The position numbers and the translations under genes were made by a program. A stretch of 64,000 nucleotides of DNA, taken from NCBI GenBank assembly GCA_019054805.1, contig JAHQIY010000036.1:353499-417498 (forward strand), written 5' to 3'. How positions within the stretch are numbered: the first letter of the stretch is position 1; the number at the start of each line of letters is the position of its first letter. The stretch is from Brachionus manjavacas (taxonomy: Eukaryota > Rotifera > Eurotatoria > Ploima > Brachionidae). Under the pieces are notes generated by a model. It had not been told where the DNA came from, did not search any database, and was given only the letters and a program-made list of their open reading frames with translations. Of the stretch, positions 8,461 to 20,060 are shown one piece after another.

Positions 8461-8659
8461 GTTCGCGCAGAGCAAAACCACAGCACTATCTGAATTTCGG
8501 CAAACCGACTTAAAATATTAATCTTCATACTTGAAAACCTAGAAAAACGGTTTTTTAGGTGGGGTCAAAAAAATTTTTTTTTTACAAATTGACTAAATGA
8601 AGGGCTCGAGGAGTCAAAAAAAATCGAGTGCCGAACTTAGAGAGTTAGTGAATTTCTAA

Positions 8660-8711
8660 GGTTAATTATATATGAACCAAAAATTAGGGAATGGTTCATA
8701 TATGATTAACC
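8660..8711. repeat. Inverted repeat, 19-bp arms
   Basis: GGTTAATTATATATGAACC (8,660-8,678) pairs with GGTTCATATATGATTAACC (8,693-8,711) with one mismatch and a 14-bp loop. It could be the core of a small inverted-repeat element. Confidence 0.8.
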
Positions 8712-8721
8712 ATTCCCTTTC

Positions 8722-8767
8722 AAATAATAAATCGAATTTTAAAATAATAAAATTCGATTTATTATTT
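8722..8767. repeat. Perfect inverted repeat, 19-bp arms
   Basis: AAATAATAAATCGAATTTT (8,722-8,740) and AAAATTCGATTTATTATTT (8,749-8,767) are perfect inverted copies around an 8-bp loop, starting 11 bp after the previous hairpin. Confidence 0.85.
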
Positions 8768-9925
8768 TATCGAATTTCTCTTAATTCAGCAAAAAACAAA
8801 TCAAATTATTTATAAATTTGAAGAATTAGCATTGTGAAGTTTCGTTCAAAAAGTTCAGTTCAAAATCCTAAATTCGTATATATTTTAAACGGAATGAAGT
8901 GATATAATAAAATTTTAGCACATGATGTAACAAAAAATGTTACAGCATTTGCTAAAAAAAACAAAAAAAAATTCCAATTAACCAATTGTTGATTTTTTTT
9001 AAAAAACTGAATGAATGTTAAGTTGGTTTTGAAAAATTGGAATAGAGTTTTCTCTTTTAGCTATTAAAAATCTTTATATTCCATTAAGTGTGCTAATGCG
9101 AATGTTGTACTTTTTATTAAATAGTGGATCAATAACAATTTTTTTATTTTTAAGTTGGATTAGCCCGGAAAATAGTGATTGATCTTGAGAATTAGGTTCG
9201 AACCTCGGTCGTTTGAGGGAAGGGGAGTTCAAAAAATTTTTTAAATCGAATAACATTTCCAATTATCCAGTATAATAAAATATGGTAATATGGTATAATA
9301 ATATTGTTTTTATTGTTAAAAAAATTTTTTTTTAAAAAAACATTTTCAAAAAAGGGAAAAAATATAATGAGAAAAAAAATTTTCAAAACAAATTCTCTTA
9401 AAAAAAGTATTAAATTAGATCTTCGAATATGTTACAATTCACCGAATAATCTCATAATTTTACTAGATTAAGTTCGAAAATTCAGTTTAATATTAAAAAA
9501 TCGAGAAAAAATTTAGAACTGAACGAAACTAAACTTGAACGGAAAGATGTTTCAACGATAAGTAAGAATATGAAGAAAAAAAACAGGGTAATAGTAAAAA
9601 GGTTCAAAAACAAACTCAAATCCTAATATTCAGCAATGAAACTAATTTCCAACCAAATTATCATAATGTTTTTTTAAATGGTAACTACTAAATGAAGTTT
9701 TAGAACTTACTGCCCTAATGGCCATGCAGATCATTATTTGATCTTTCTCTTTTTCCTTTTTTTAAGTTCCAAGTAAAGAAAAACATTAAATAGATCTGAT
9801 CGGAAAAAGCTCATTCCGAATTTAGGGTTTAAGCTGTTTTGTCACTCTATTACTTTATCCTTTCTTTTCTCTTCAAAATCGTGCTTATCGGTTTGAAGAA
9901 AAATTAACCATTCCCTTTCAATTAA
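8768..9925. other. AT-rich non-coding stretch
   Basis: No gene is supported. Short minus-strand frames at 9,074-9,262 and 9,192-9,386 have no domain and non-ATG or low-complexity starts. A 12-bp palindrome, AGGTTCGAACCT, lies at 9,194-9,205. A 19-bp exact match to 8,705-8,723 (ATTAACCATTCCCTTTCAA) is at 9,903-9,921. Confidence 0.55.
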
Positions 9926-9965
9926 AAGTTCTAAGAATTGGACCATAGTGAAATTCTTAGAACTT
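9926..9965. repeat. Perfect inverted repeat, 14-bp arms
   Basis: AAGTTCTAAGAATT (9,926-9,939) and AATTCTTAGAACTT (9,952-9,965) are perfect inverted copies with a 12-bp loop. It follows 4 bp after the 19-bp motif shared with the hairpin cluster at 8,660-8,767. Confidence 0.85.
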
Positions 9966-10107
9966 CTTGTTTTAAAGTTAGGTTCAATACAAGTCCGTTT
10001 TTTTCAAGAAAAAAGTTTTCTCGATTTCCTTAAATTAAAATAAAATATTTGAACAATACCTTGAAAAAACTTAAAGATTAAAAGATGAATGCAATATTTG
10101 AAAATAT

Positions 10108-10368
10108 TTATCTCTTTTTTAAGTAATTTTGATCAAAAACTTTAACACAAAATTCTTCCCTCTGTGTAATATAATTTGGCACTCCATTATTACTAAAATA
10201 ATAAAGTCCTTTCCGAGGACCTTCATGAATATAATTCCCACAATATTTTCCTTTGCTTTTGTATAAACCAACGATTTTGTCCGTATTTTCAAAAGATTCC
10301 TGAAAATTTTTAAATTTGAAATTTATTTTGAAAATTATTTTTTGATAATTAATTTCGGCTAATGCCAT
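10108..10368 (-). CDS. 86-aa protein with GPR..YY motif
   Basis: An intact frame from a true ATG (10,366-10,368) encodes 86 residues. The N-terminal half is Lys/Phe-rich. Residues about 40-68 read GKYCGNYIHEGPRKGLYYF then NNGVPNYI. This resembles the small basic module GPRGG-x-YY...G-x-x-x-Y found in large-DNA-virus and transposon-associated proteins, though here the second Gly is Lys. The resemblance is from memory of the pattern and is weak evidence of homology. It lies downstream of, and on the same strand as, a coiled-coil pseudogene, about 130 bp after that gene's stop, and may once have been a separate gene of the same element. The function is unknown. Confidence 0.45.
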   Translation of the reverse strand: MALAEINYQKIIFKINFKFKNFQESFENTDKIVGLYKSKGKYCGNYIHEGPRKGLYYFSNNGVPNYITQREEFCVKVFDQNYLKKR

Positions 10369-10503
10369 ACCATTTCAATCACTTGTTAATGTTGGTTTAA
10401 GAGTACAAGATTTAAGGCTCAAAAAAAATTACCATTAAATGTATTTTAATTATTTTGTTTACAAAATACCAGTAATGTGTTATTCATTTCGGATTATTAT
10501 TTT

Positions 10504-11504
10504 TTAAACCACGGCATCTCTTAAAATTGGACATTCTCGAGGTAATTCGCCAACAAATATAAATCTAGGAGGCTTCTTACTCTCATTATCTATATTCTCA
10601 TTTTTTTTTTCAAGGAGATTATTTACAAATTTTTCAGACTGATCGAGCTTTAATTTCAATTTATGGTTCGCACTTTTGATTTATTTAATCTAAATATTTG
10701 ATCTTTTTAGTTCAAAATTCAAATTTTCTCTTAAACAAAAGATATTAGAAAATTAATTTTTTATAAAAACTGAAGTCTTTGGTACCTCTTACGGTAAAAA
10801 CATTGAATAGTCTCAGTACAATCTTTGATTACGTTACTATCTTCTTTCTTTTGTTTATCTAAGGATTCAATGTTTTTATGCATTTGTGATTCGTATATTT
10901 CAAGACGGTTGCTAAAAAGATTATAATTTAAAATTATAATTTTATTTTATTATTAATTAACTTTAGATCGATAACTCAATATCTCCCAAATGAAGAATGC
11001 GTCTTTTAAGACTATTAAAAAGTGATCATCGAACGAATCAAGTTTCTAAAGATTTGATTTTTCTTTATATCTCTTTTTTCGCTCCGATGAATCTTCGACT
11101 CTTGATTTGAGCTTTGATTCGGTGGCTCTAAGTTCGGCACTAAAAAATCAAGATATTATTTAATATTTTAAAGGAGATATAAGAAACAATTAATAAGCTT
11201 ACTTTTCTAACTCAATTTCACTTACTCTCTTATGGAGCCCTTCATTTAGCTTTTCAAGAGATTTAATATTTTAAGTAGCAATCACTTGACTTGCTTTTAA
11301 ATCTTTGAGCGAATCAAGTTTTTCTTTTTGAGTCATGATTTCATCTTCATATCTCTTTTTTCGCTGCGATGAATCTTCCACTCTAGATTTGAGCTTTGAT
11401 TCGGTGGCCTTAAGTTCGGCAATAAAAAATCAAGATATTATTTAATATTTAAAAGGAGTTATAAGAAACAATTAAAAAGCTTACTTTTCTAACTCAATTT
11501 CACT
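10504..11504 (-). pseudogene. Coiled-coil protein pseudogene with duplicated exon
   Basis: The minus strand shows a series of short Glu/Lys/Leu-rich segments separated by T-rich, intron-like gaps. They are RVSEIELE (about 11,490), AELKATESKLKSRVEDSSQRKK (11,340-11,430, two motifs), EKLNEGLHKRVSEIELE (11,205-11,255) and a second AELRATESKLKSRVEDS (11,080-11,135). A Glu/Lys/Gln-rich exon follows at 10,790-10,910, then a last exon with KKPPRFIFVGELPRECPI ending at TAA 10,504-10,506. A clear 63-bp intron (GTAAGC...TTTTTTAG) lies at 11,140-11,202. One TAA interrupts the segment between the duplicated exons. All segments predict coiled coil; no catalytic domain is visible. It may be related to the C2HC coiled-coil gene at 6,123-7,020, but they share no clear motif. 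Confidence 0.45.
11034..11504 (-). repeat. ~280-bp tandem duplication spanning exon and intron
   Basis: 11,034-11,222 and 11,310-11,504 are homologous (offset 276-282 bp): each contains the AELxATESKLKSRVEDS exon, the intron and the SEIELE exon end. The intron acceptor is AG in the 11,034 copy (11,140-11,141) but AT in the other. Confidence 0.8.
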
Positions 11505-11510
11505 AACTCT

Positions 11511-11697
11511 TGCCATCTGCAGCCAATCCAGCAGACGCGCCTAGTCGGCGCATATCACCATAAATAAGCCTACGCCATGGCACTACTGCGAACGCATATA
11601 AATAAAGGCTGCCAACAGTGATATCGGAAGCTTTCGAACTTTATTTTAATTTTAATAAAAACGACTGACTCGTGGTCCAGCCACCGGTCAGCCAACA
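11511..11697 (+). mobile_element. GC-richer LTR-like block (solo or truncated LTR?)
   Basis: Base composition jumps sharply at 11,511, exactly where homology between the two coiled-coil copies ends, and falls back after 11,697. The block begins TGCCATCTGCAG and ends GTCAGCCAACA, contains a TATAAATA box (about 11,599-11,606) and a later AATAAA (about 11,654), an arrangement typical of retrotransposon LTRs. No target-site duplication is visible (flanks AACTCT and TTTCT), no primer-binding site or gag/pol was found, and no second copy occurs in the window. It could equally be a fragment of another gene or promoter. Confidence 0.35.
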
Positions 11698-11865
11698 TTT
11701 CTAAATTTAATTCTTTGATAAAATTATTCAATTCGTAATGTCAAAAAATGTTTTGAATCATTGAGACGAATTATTTTCTAAAGTTTCTTTATTTTGACAA
11801 ATAGTGAATTTAGCCATTTCTCTGTGAATTATCGATTTTAAATTGAAAAATTATTTTTAAAAGAA
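11698..11865. other. Unique AT-rich spacer before the satellite
   Basis: No gene or repeat is recognised. The last 14 bp (TTGAAATTTTCTT) are loosely similar to the monomer end TTGAAATTTATAT, so the array may start at about 11,866. Confidence 0.5.
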
Positions 11866-12552
11866 TTGAAATTTTCTTGACTTTGGCTTTTTCAAATCAG
11901 AAAAAGGTCAAAGAATCGAAAAGTTATTCGCATGAGAAACTTGCTAGTGATTACCATTCACTGAGTTTTCAAATCACTGCAGAATGGTCAATTTTTTAGC
12001 TACGATAATGATTAATCGCTCAAATTCAAGAGCGCAAAAAGTTCTACATGATAAAATTTACTGGATTCCAAAAAGTCAAAAGGACAAGAAATTAGGCGAC
12101 TTCGAAAAAGAGCAAAAAACCCATTTTTTGACGTTTTTCAAATAGGTTTTTTGCAATGAATTTTTCAAATTATGGAAAACCGAAGTTACCACTAGATAGA
12201 TCTTGAAATTTATATGACTTTGACTTTTTCAAATCAGAAAAAGGTCAAAGAATCGAAAAGTTATTCGCATGAGAAACTTGCTAGTGATTACCATTCACTG
12301 AGTTTTCAAATCACTGCAGAATGGTCAATTTTTTAGCTACGATAATGATTAATCGCTCAAATTCAAGAGCGCAAAAAGTTCTACATGATAAAATTTACTG
12401 GATTGCAAAAAGTCAAAAGGACAAGAAATTAGGCGACTTCGAAAAAGAGCAAAAAACCCATTTTTTGACGTTTTTCAAATAGGTTTTTTGCAATGAATTT
12501 TTCAAATTATGGAAAACCGAAGTTACCACTAGATAGATCTTGAAATTTATAT

Positions 12553-12589
12553 GACTTTGACTTTTTCAAATCAGAAAAAGGTCAAAGAA
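12553..12589 (+). repeat. Satellite stem-loop I (representative copy)
   Basis: Monomer positions 3-15 (CTTTGRCTTTTTC) pair with 22-35 (GAAAAAGGTCAAAG) as a 13-bp stem with a single bulged G and a 6-nt loop. It is present in essentially every unit; this copy has the A8 form. Smaller hairpins per unit are GTGATT-ATC-AATCAC (69-83) and CGCTC...GAGCG (139-156). Confidence 0.8.
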
Positions 12590-15500
12590 TCGAAAAGTTA
12601 TTCGCATGAGAAACTTGCTAGTGATAACCATTCACTGAGTTTTCAAATCACTGCAGAATGGTCAATTTTTTAGCTACGATAATGATTAATCGCTCAAATT
12701 CAAGAGCGCAAAAAGTTCTACATGATAAAATTTACTGGATTCCAAAAAGTCAAAAGGACAAGAAATTAGGCGACTTCGAAAAAGAGCAAAAAACCCATTT
12801 TTTGACGTTTTTCAAATAGGTTTTTTGCAATGAATTTTTCAAATTATGGAAAACCGAAGTTACCACTAGATAGATCTTGAAATTTATATGACTTTGACTT
12901 TTTCAAATCAGAAAAAGGTCAAAGAATCGAAAAGTTATTCGCATGAGAAACTTGCTAGTGATTACCATTCACTGAGTTTTCAAATCACTGCAGAATGGTC
13001 AATTTTTTAGCTACGATAATGATTAATCGCTCAAATTCAAGAGCGCAAAAAGTTCTACATGATAAAATTTACTGGATTCCTAAAAGTTAAAAGGACAAGA
13101 AATTAGGCGACTTCGAAAAAGAGCAAAAAACCCATTTTTGACGTTTTTCAAATAGGTTTTTTGCAATGAATTTTTCAAATTATGGAAAACCGAAGTTACC
13201 ACTAGATAGATCTTGAAATTTATATGACTTTGACTTTTTCAAATCAGAAAAAGGTCAAAGAATCGAAAAGTTATTCGCATGAGAAACTTGTAAGTGATTA
13301 TCAATCACTGAGTTTTCAAATCACTGCAGAATGGTCAATTTTTTAGCTACGATAATGATTAATCGCTCAAATTCAAGAGCGCAAAAAGTTCTACATGATA
13401 AAATTTACTGGATTCCTAAAAGTTAAAAGGACAAGAAATTAGGCGACTTCGAAAAAGAGCAAAAAACCCATTTTTTGACGTTTTTCAAATAGGTTTTTTG
13501 CAATGAATTTTTCAAATTATGGAAAACCGAAGTTACCACTAGATAGATCTTGAAATTTATATGACTTTGACTTTTTCAAATCAGAAAAAGGTCAAAGAAT
13601 CGAAAAGTTATTCGCATGAGAAACTTGTAAGTGATTATCAATCACTGAGTTTTCAAATCACTGCAGAATGGTCAATTTTTTAGCTACGATAATGATTAAT
13701 CGCTCAAATTCAAGAGCGCAAAAAGTTCTACATGATAAAATTTACTGGATTCCTAAAATTTAAAAGGACAAGAAATTAGGCGACTTCGAAAAAGAGCAAA
13801 AAACCCATTTTTTGACGTTTTTCAAATAGGTTTTTGCAATGAATTTTTCAAATTATGGAAAACCGAAGTTACCACTAGATAGATCTTGAAATTTATATGA
13901 CTTTGGCTTTTTCAAATCAGAAAAAGGTCAAAGAATCGAAAAGTTATTCGCATGAGAAACTTGTAAGTGATTATCAATCACTGAGTTTTCAAATCACTGC
14001 AGAATGGTCAATTTTTTAGCTACGATAATGATTAATCGCTCAAATTCAAGAGCGCAAAAAGTTCTACATGATAAAATTTACTGGATTCCTAAAAGTTAAA
14101 AGGACAAGAAATTAGGCGACTTCGAAAAAGAGCAAAAAACCCATTTTTTGACGTTTTTCAAATAGGTTTTTTGCAATGAATTTTTCAAATTATGGAAAAC
14201 CGAAGTTACCACTAGATAGATCTTGAAATTTATATGACTTTGACTTTTTCAAATCAGAAAAAGGTCAAAGAATCGAAAAGTTATTCGCATGAGAAACTTG
14301 TAAGTGATTATCAATCACTGAGTTTTCAAATCACTGCAGAATGGTCAATTTTTTAGCTACGATAATGATTAATCGCTCAAATTCAAGAGCGCAAAAAGTT
14401 CTACATGATAAAATTTACTGGATTCCTAAAAGTTAAAAGGACAAGAAATTAGGCGACTTCGAAAAAGAGCAAAAAACCCATTTTTTGACGTTTTTCAAAT
14501 AGGTTTTTTGCAATGAATTTTTCAAATTATGGAAAACCGAAGTTACCACTAGATAGATCTTGAAATTTATATGACTTTGACTTTTTCAAATCAGAAAAAG
14601 GTCAAAGAATCGAAAAGTTATTCGCATGAGAAACTTGCTAGTGATTATCAATCACTGAGTTTTCAAATCACTGCAGAATGGTCAATTTTCAGCTACGATA
14701 ATGATTAATCGCTCAAATTCAAGAGCGCAAAAAGTTCTACATGATAAAATTTACTGGATTCCTAAAAGTTAAAAGGACAAGAAATTAGGCGACTTCGAAA
14801 AAGAGCAAAAAACCCATTTTTTGACGTTTTTCAAATAGGTTTTTTGCAATGAATTTTTCAAATTATGGAAAACCGAAGTTACCACTAGATAGATCTTGAA
14901 ATTTATATGACTTTGACTTTTTCAAATCAGAAAAAGGTCAAAGAATCGAAAAGTTATTCGCATGAGAAACTTGCTAGTGATTATCAATCACTGAGTTTTC
15001 AAATCACTGCAGAATGGTCAATTTTTTAGCTACGATAATGATTAATCGCTCAAATTCAAGAGCGCAAAAAGTTCTACATGATAAAATTTACTGGATTCCT
15101 AAAAGTTAAAAGGACAAGAAATTAGGCGACTTCGAAAAAGAGCAAAAAACCCATTTTTTGACGTTTTTCAAATAGGTTTTTTGCAATGAATTTTTCAAAT
15201 TATGGAAAACCGAAGTTACCACTAGATAGATCTTGAAATTTATATGACTTTGACTTTTTCAAATCAGAAAAAGGTCAAAGAATCGAAAAGTTATTCGCAT
15301 GAGAAACTTGTAAGTGATTATCAATCACTGAGTTTTCAAATCACTGCAGAATGGTCAATTTTTTAGCTACGATAATGATTAATCGCTCAAATTCAAGAGC
15401 GCAAAAAGTTCTACATGATAAAATTTACTGGATTCCTAAAAGTTAAAAGGACAAGAAATTAGGCGAATTCGAAAAAGATCAAAAAACCCATTTTTTGACG

Positions 15501-17334
15501 TTTTTCAAATAGGTTTTTTGCAATGAATTTTTCAAATTATGGAAAACCGAAGTTACCACTAGATAGATCTTGAAATTTATATGACTTTGACTTTTTCAAA
15601 TCAGAAAAAGGTCAAAGAATCGAAAAGTTATTCGCATGAGAAACTTGTAAGTGATTATCAATCACTGAGTTTTCAAATCACTGCAGAATGGTCAATTTTT
15701 TAGCTACGATAATGATTAATCGCTCAAATTCAAGAGCGCAAAAAGTTCTACATGATAAAATTTACTGGATTCCTAAAATTTAAAAGGACAAGAAATTAGG
15801 CGACTTCGAAAAAGAGCAAAAAACCCATTTTTTGACGTTTTTCAAATAGGTTTTTGCAATGAATTTTTCAAATTATGGAAAACCGAAGTTACCACTAGAT
15901 AGATCTTGAAATTTATATGACTTTGGCTTTTTCAAATCAGAAAAAGGTCAAAGAATCGAAAAGTTATTCGCATGAGAAACTTGCTAGTGATTATCAATCA
16001 CTGAGTTTTCAAATCACTGCAGAATGGTCAATTTTTTAGCTACGATAATGATTAATCGCTCAAATTCAAGAGCGCAAAAAGTTCTACATGATAAAATTTA
16101 CTGGATTCCTAAAAGTTAAAAGGACAAGAAATTAGGCGACTTCGAAAAAGAGCAAAAAACCCATTTTTTGACGTTTTTCAAATAGGTTTTTTGCAATGAA
16201 TTTTTCAAATTATGGAAAACCGAAGTTACCACTAGATAGATCTTGAAATTTATATGACTTTGACTTTTTCAAATCAGAAAAAGGTCAAAGAATCGAAAAG
16301 TTATTCGCATGAGAAACTTGTAAGTGATTATCAATCACTGAGTTTTCAAATCACTGCAGAATGGTCAATTTTTTAGCTACGATAATGATTAATCGCTCAA
16401 ATTCAAGAGCGCAAAAAGTTCTACATGATAAAATTTACTGGATTCCTAAAAGTTAAAAGGACAAGAAATTAGGCGACTTCGAAAAAGAGCAAAAAACCCA
16501 TTTTTTGACGTTTTTCAAATAGGTTTTTTGCAATGAATTTTTCAAATTATGGAAAACCGAAGTTACCACTAGATAGATCTTGAAATTTATATGACTTTGA
16601 CTTTTTCAAATCAGAAAAAGGTCAAAGAATCGAAAAGTTATTCGCATGAGAAACTTGTAAGTGATTATCAATCACTGAGTTTTCAAATCACTGCAGAATG
16701 GTCAATTTTTTAGCTACGATAATGATTAATCGCTCAAATTCAAGAGCGCAAAAAGTTCTACATGATAAAATTTACTGGATTCCTAAAAGTTAAAAGGACA
16801 AGAAATTAGGCGACTTCGAAAAAGAGCAAAAAACCCATTTTTTGACGTTTTTCAAATAGGTTTTTTGCAATGAATTTTTCAAATTATGGAAAACCGAAGT
16901 TACCACTAGATAGATCTTGAAATTTATATGACTTTGACTTTTTCAAATCAGAAAAAGGTCAAAGAATCGAAAAGTTATTCGCATGAGAAACTTGTAAGTG
17001 ATTATCAATCACTGAGTTTTCAAATCACTGCAGAATGGTCAATTTTTTAGCTACGATAATGATTAATCGCTCAAATTCAAGAGCGCAAAAAGTTCTACAT
17101 GATAAAATTTACTGGATTCCTAAAAGTTAAAAGGACAAGAAATTAGGCGACTTCGAAAAAGAGCAAAAAACCCATTTTTTGACGTTTTTCAAATAGGTTT
17201 TTTGCAATGAATTTTTCAAATTATGGAAAACCGAAGTTACCACTAGATAGATCTTGAAATTTATATGACTTTGACTTTTTCAAATCAGAAAAAGGTCAAA
17301 GAATCGAAAAGTTATTCGCATGAGAAACTTGCTA

Positions 17335-20060
17335 GTGATAACCATTCACTGAGTTTTCAAATCACTGCAGAATGGTCAATTTTTTAGCTACGATAATGAT
17401 TAATCGCTCAAATTCAAGAGCGCAAAAAGTTCTACATGATAAAATTTACTGGATTCCTAAAAGTTAAAAGGACAAGAAATTAGGCGACTTCGAAAAAGAG
17501 CAAAAAACCCATTTTTGACGTTTTTCAAATAGGTTTTTTGCAATGAATTTTTCAAATTATGGAAAACCGAAGTTACCACTAGATAGATCTTGAAATTTAT
17601 ATGACTTTGACTTTTTCAAATCAGAAAAAGGTCAAAGAATCGAAAAGTTATTCGCATGAGAAACTTGTAAGTGATTATCAATCACTGAGTTTTCAAATCA
17701 CTGCAGAATGGTCAATTTTTTAGCTACGATAATGATTAATCGCTCAAATTCAAGAGCGCAAAAAGTTCTACATGATAAAATTTACTGGATTCCTAAAAGT
17801 TAAAAGGACAAGAAATTAGGCGACTTCGAAAAAGAGCAAAAAACCCATTTTTTGACGTTTTTCAAATAGGTTTTTTGCAATGAATTTTTCAAATTATGGA
17901 AAACCGAAGTTACCACTAGATAGATCTTGAAATTTATATGACTTTGACTTTTTCAAATCAGAAAAAGGTCAAAGAATCGAAAAGTTATTCGCATGAGAAA
18001 CTTGTAAGTGATTATCAATCACTGAGTTTTCAAATCACTGCAGAATGGTCAATTTTTTAGCTACGATAATGATTAATCGCTCAAATTCAAGAGCGCAAAA
18101 AGTTCTACATGATAAAATTTACTGGATTCCTAAAAGTTAAAAGGACAAGAAATTAGGCGACTTCGAAAAAGAGCAAAAAACCCATTTTTTGACGTTTTTC
18201 AAATAGGTTTTGCAATGAATTTTTCAAATTATGGAAAACCGAAGTTACCACTAGATAGATCTTGAAATTTATATGACTTTGACTTTTTCAAATCAGAAAA
18301 AGGTCAAAGAATCGAAAAGTTATTCGCATGAGAAACTTGTAAGTGATTATCAATCACTGAGTTTTCAAATCACTGCAGAATGGTCAATTTTTTAGCTACG
18401 ATAATGATTAATCGCTCAAATTCAAGAGCGCAAAAAGTTCTACATGATAAAATTTACTGGATTCCTAAAAGTTAAAAGGACAAGAAATTAGGCGACTTCG
18501 AAAAAGAGCAAAAAACCCATTTTTTGACGTTTTTCAAATAGGTTTTTTGCAATGAATTTTTCAAATTATGGAAAACCGAAGTTACCACTAGATAGATCTT
18601 GAAATTTATATGACTTTGACTTTTTCAAATCAGAAAAAGGTCAAAGAATCGAAAAGTTATTCGCATGAGAAACTTGCTAGTGATAACCATTCACTGAGTT
18701 TTCAAATCACTGCAGAATGGTCAATTTTTTAGCTACGATAATGATTAATCGCTCAAATTCAAGAGCGCAAAAAGTTCTACATGATAAAATTTACTGGATT
18801 CCTAAAAGTTAAAAGGACAAGAAATTAGGCGACTTCGAAAAAGAGCAAAAAACCCATTTTTTGACGTTTTTCAAATAGGTTTTGCAATGAATTTTTCAAA
18901 TTATGGAAAACCGAAGTTACCACTAGATAGATCTTGAAATTTATATGACTTTGACTTTTTCAAATCAGAAAAAGGTCAAAGAATCGAAAAGTTATTCGCA
19001 TGAGAAACTTGTAAGTGATTATCAATCACTGAGTTTTCAAATCACTGCAGAATGGTCAATTTTTATAGCTACGATAATGATTAATCGCTCAAATTCAAGA
19101 GCGCAAAAAGTTCTACATGATAAAATTTACTGGATTCCTAAAAGTTAAAAGGACAAGAAATTAGGCGACTTCGAAAAAGAGCAAAAAACCCATTTTTTGA
19201 CGTTTTTCAAATAGGTTTTTTGCAATGAATTTTTCAAATTATGGAAAACCGAAGTTACCACTAGATAGATCTTGAAATTTATATGACTTTGACTTTTTCA
19301 AATCAGAAAAAGGTCAAAGAATCGAAAAGTTATTCGCATGAGAAACTTGCTAGTGATTATCAATCACTGAGTTTTCAAATCACTGCAGAATGGTCAATTT
19401 TTTAGCTACGATAATGATTAATCGCTCAAATTCAAGAGCGCAAAAAGTTCTACATGATAAAATTTACTGGATTCCTAAAAGTTAAAAGGACAAGAAATTA
19501 GGCGACTTCGCAAATGAGCAAAAAACCCATTTTTTGACGTTTTTCAAATAGGTTTTTTGCAATGAATTTTTCAAATTATGGAAAACCGAAGTTACCACTA
19601 GATAGATCTTGAAATTTATATGACTTTGGCTTTTTCAAATCAGAAAAAGGTCAAAGAATCGAAAAGTTATTCGCATGAGAAACTTGTAAGTGATTATCAA
19701 TCACTGAGTTTTCAAATCACTGCAGAATGGTCAATTTTTTAGCTACGATAATGATTAATCGCTCAAATTCAAGAGCGCAAAAAGTTCTACATGATAAAAT
19801 TTACTGGATTCCTAAAAGTTAAAAGGACAAGAAATTAGGCGACTTCGAAAAAGAGCAAAAAACCCATTTTTTGACGTTTTTCAAATAGGTTTTTTGCAAT
19901 GAATTTTTCAAATTATGGAAAACCGAAGTTACCACTAGATAGATCTTGAAATTTATATGACTTTGACTTTTTCAAATCAGAAAAAGGTCAAAGAATCGAA
20001 AAGTTATTCGCATGAGAAACTTGCTAGTGATAACCATTCACTGAGTTTTCAAATCACTGC
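17335..20060 (+). repeat. Four-monomer periodicity of the GTGATAACC variant
   Basis: The rare variant GTGATAACCATTCAC begins at 17,335, 18,680 and 20,027, spacing 1,345 and 1,347 bp, i.e. four monomers each time. An earlier copy at 12,621 lies 14 monomers left of the first. Confidence 0.7.

Noticed and set aside
9190..9210. tRNA-like B box GGTTCGAACC
   Set aside because: It is a 12-bp palindrome; the flanks cannot form a T stem and there is no A box, anticodon arm or acceptor stem.
9074..9386. Two minus-strand open frames of about 62 residues
   Set aside because: They have no domain, non-ATG or low-complexity starts, overlap each other, and are expected by chance.
9949..9962. 14-base similarity (GTGAAATTCTTAGA) to a conserved 18S rRNA segment
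   Set aside because: The match is one arm of a local hairpin and does not extend on either side; a chance match.
18945..19148. 67-residue open frame inside the satellite
   Set aside because: It exists only because one monomer has an extra base that breaks the TAG present in the others; it is a chance extension.
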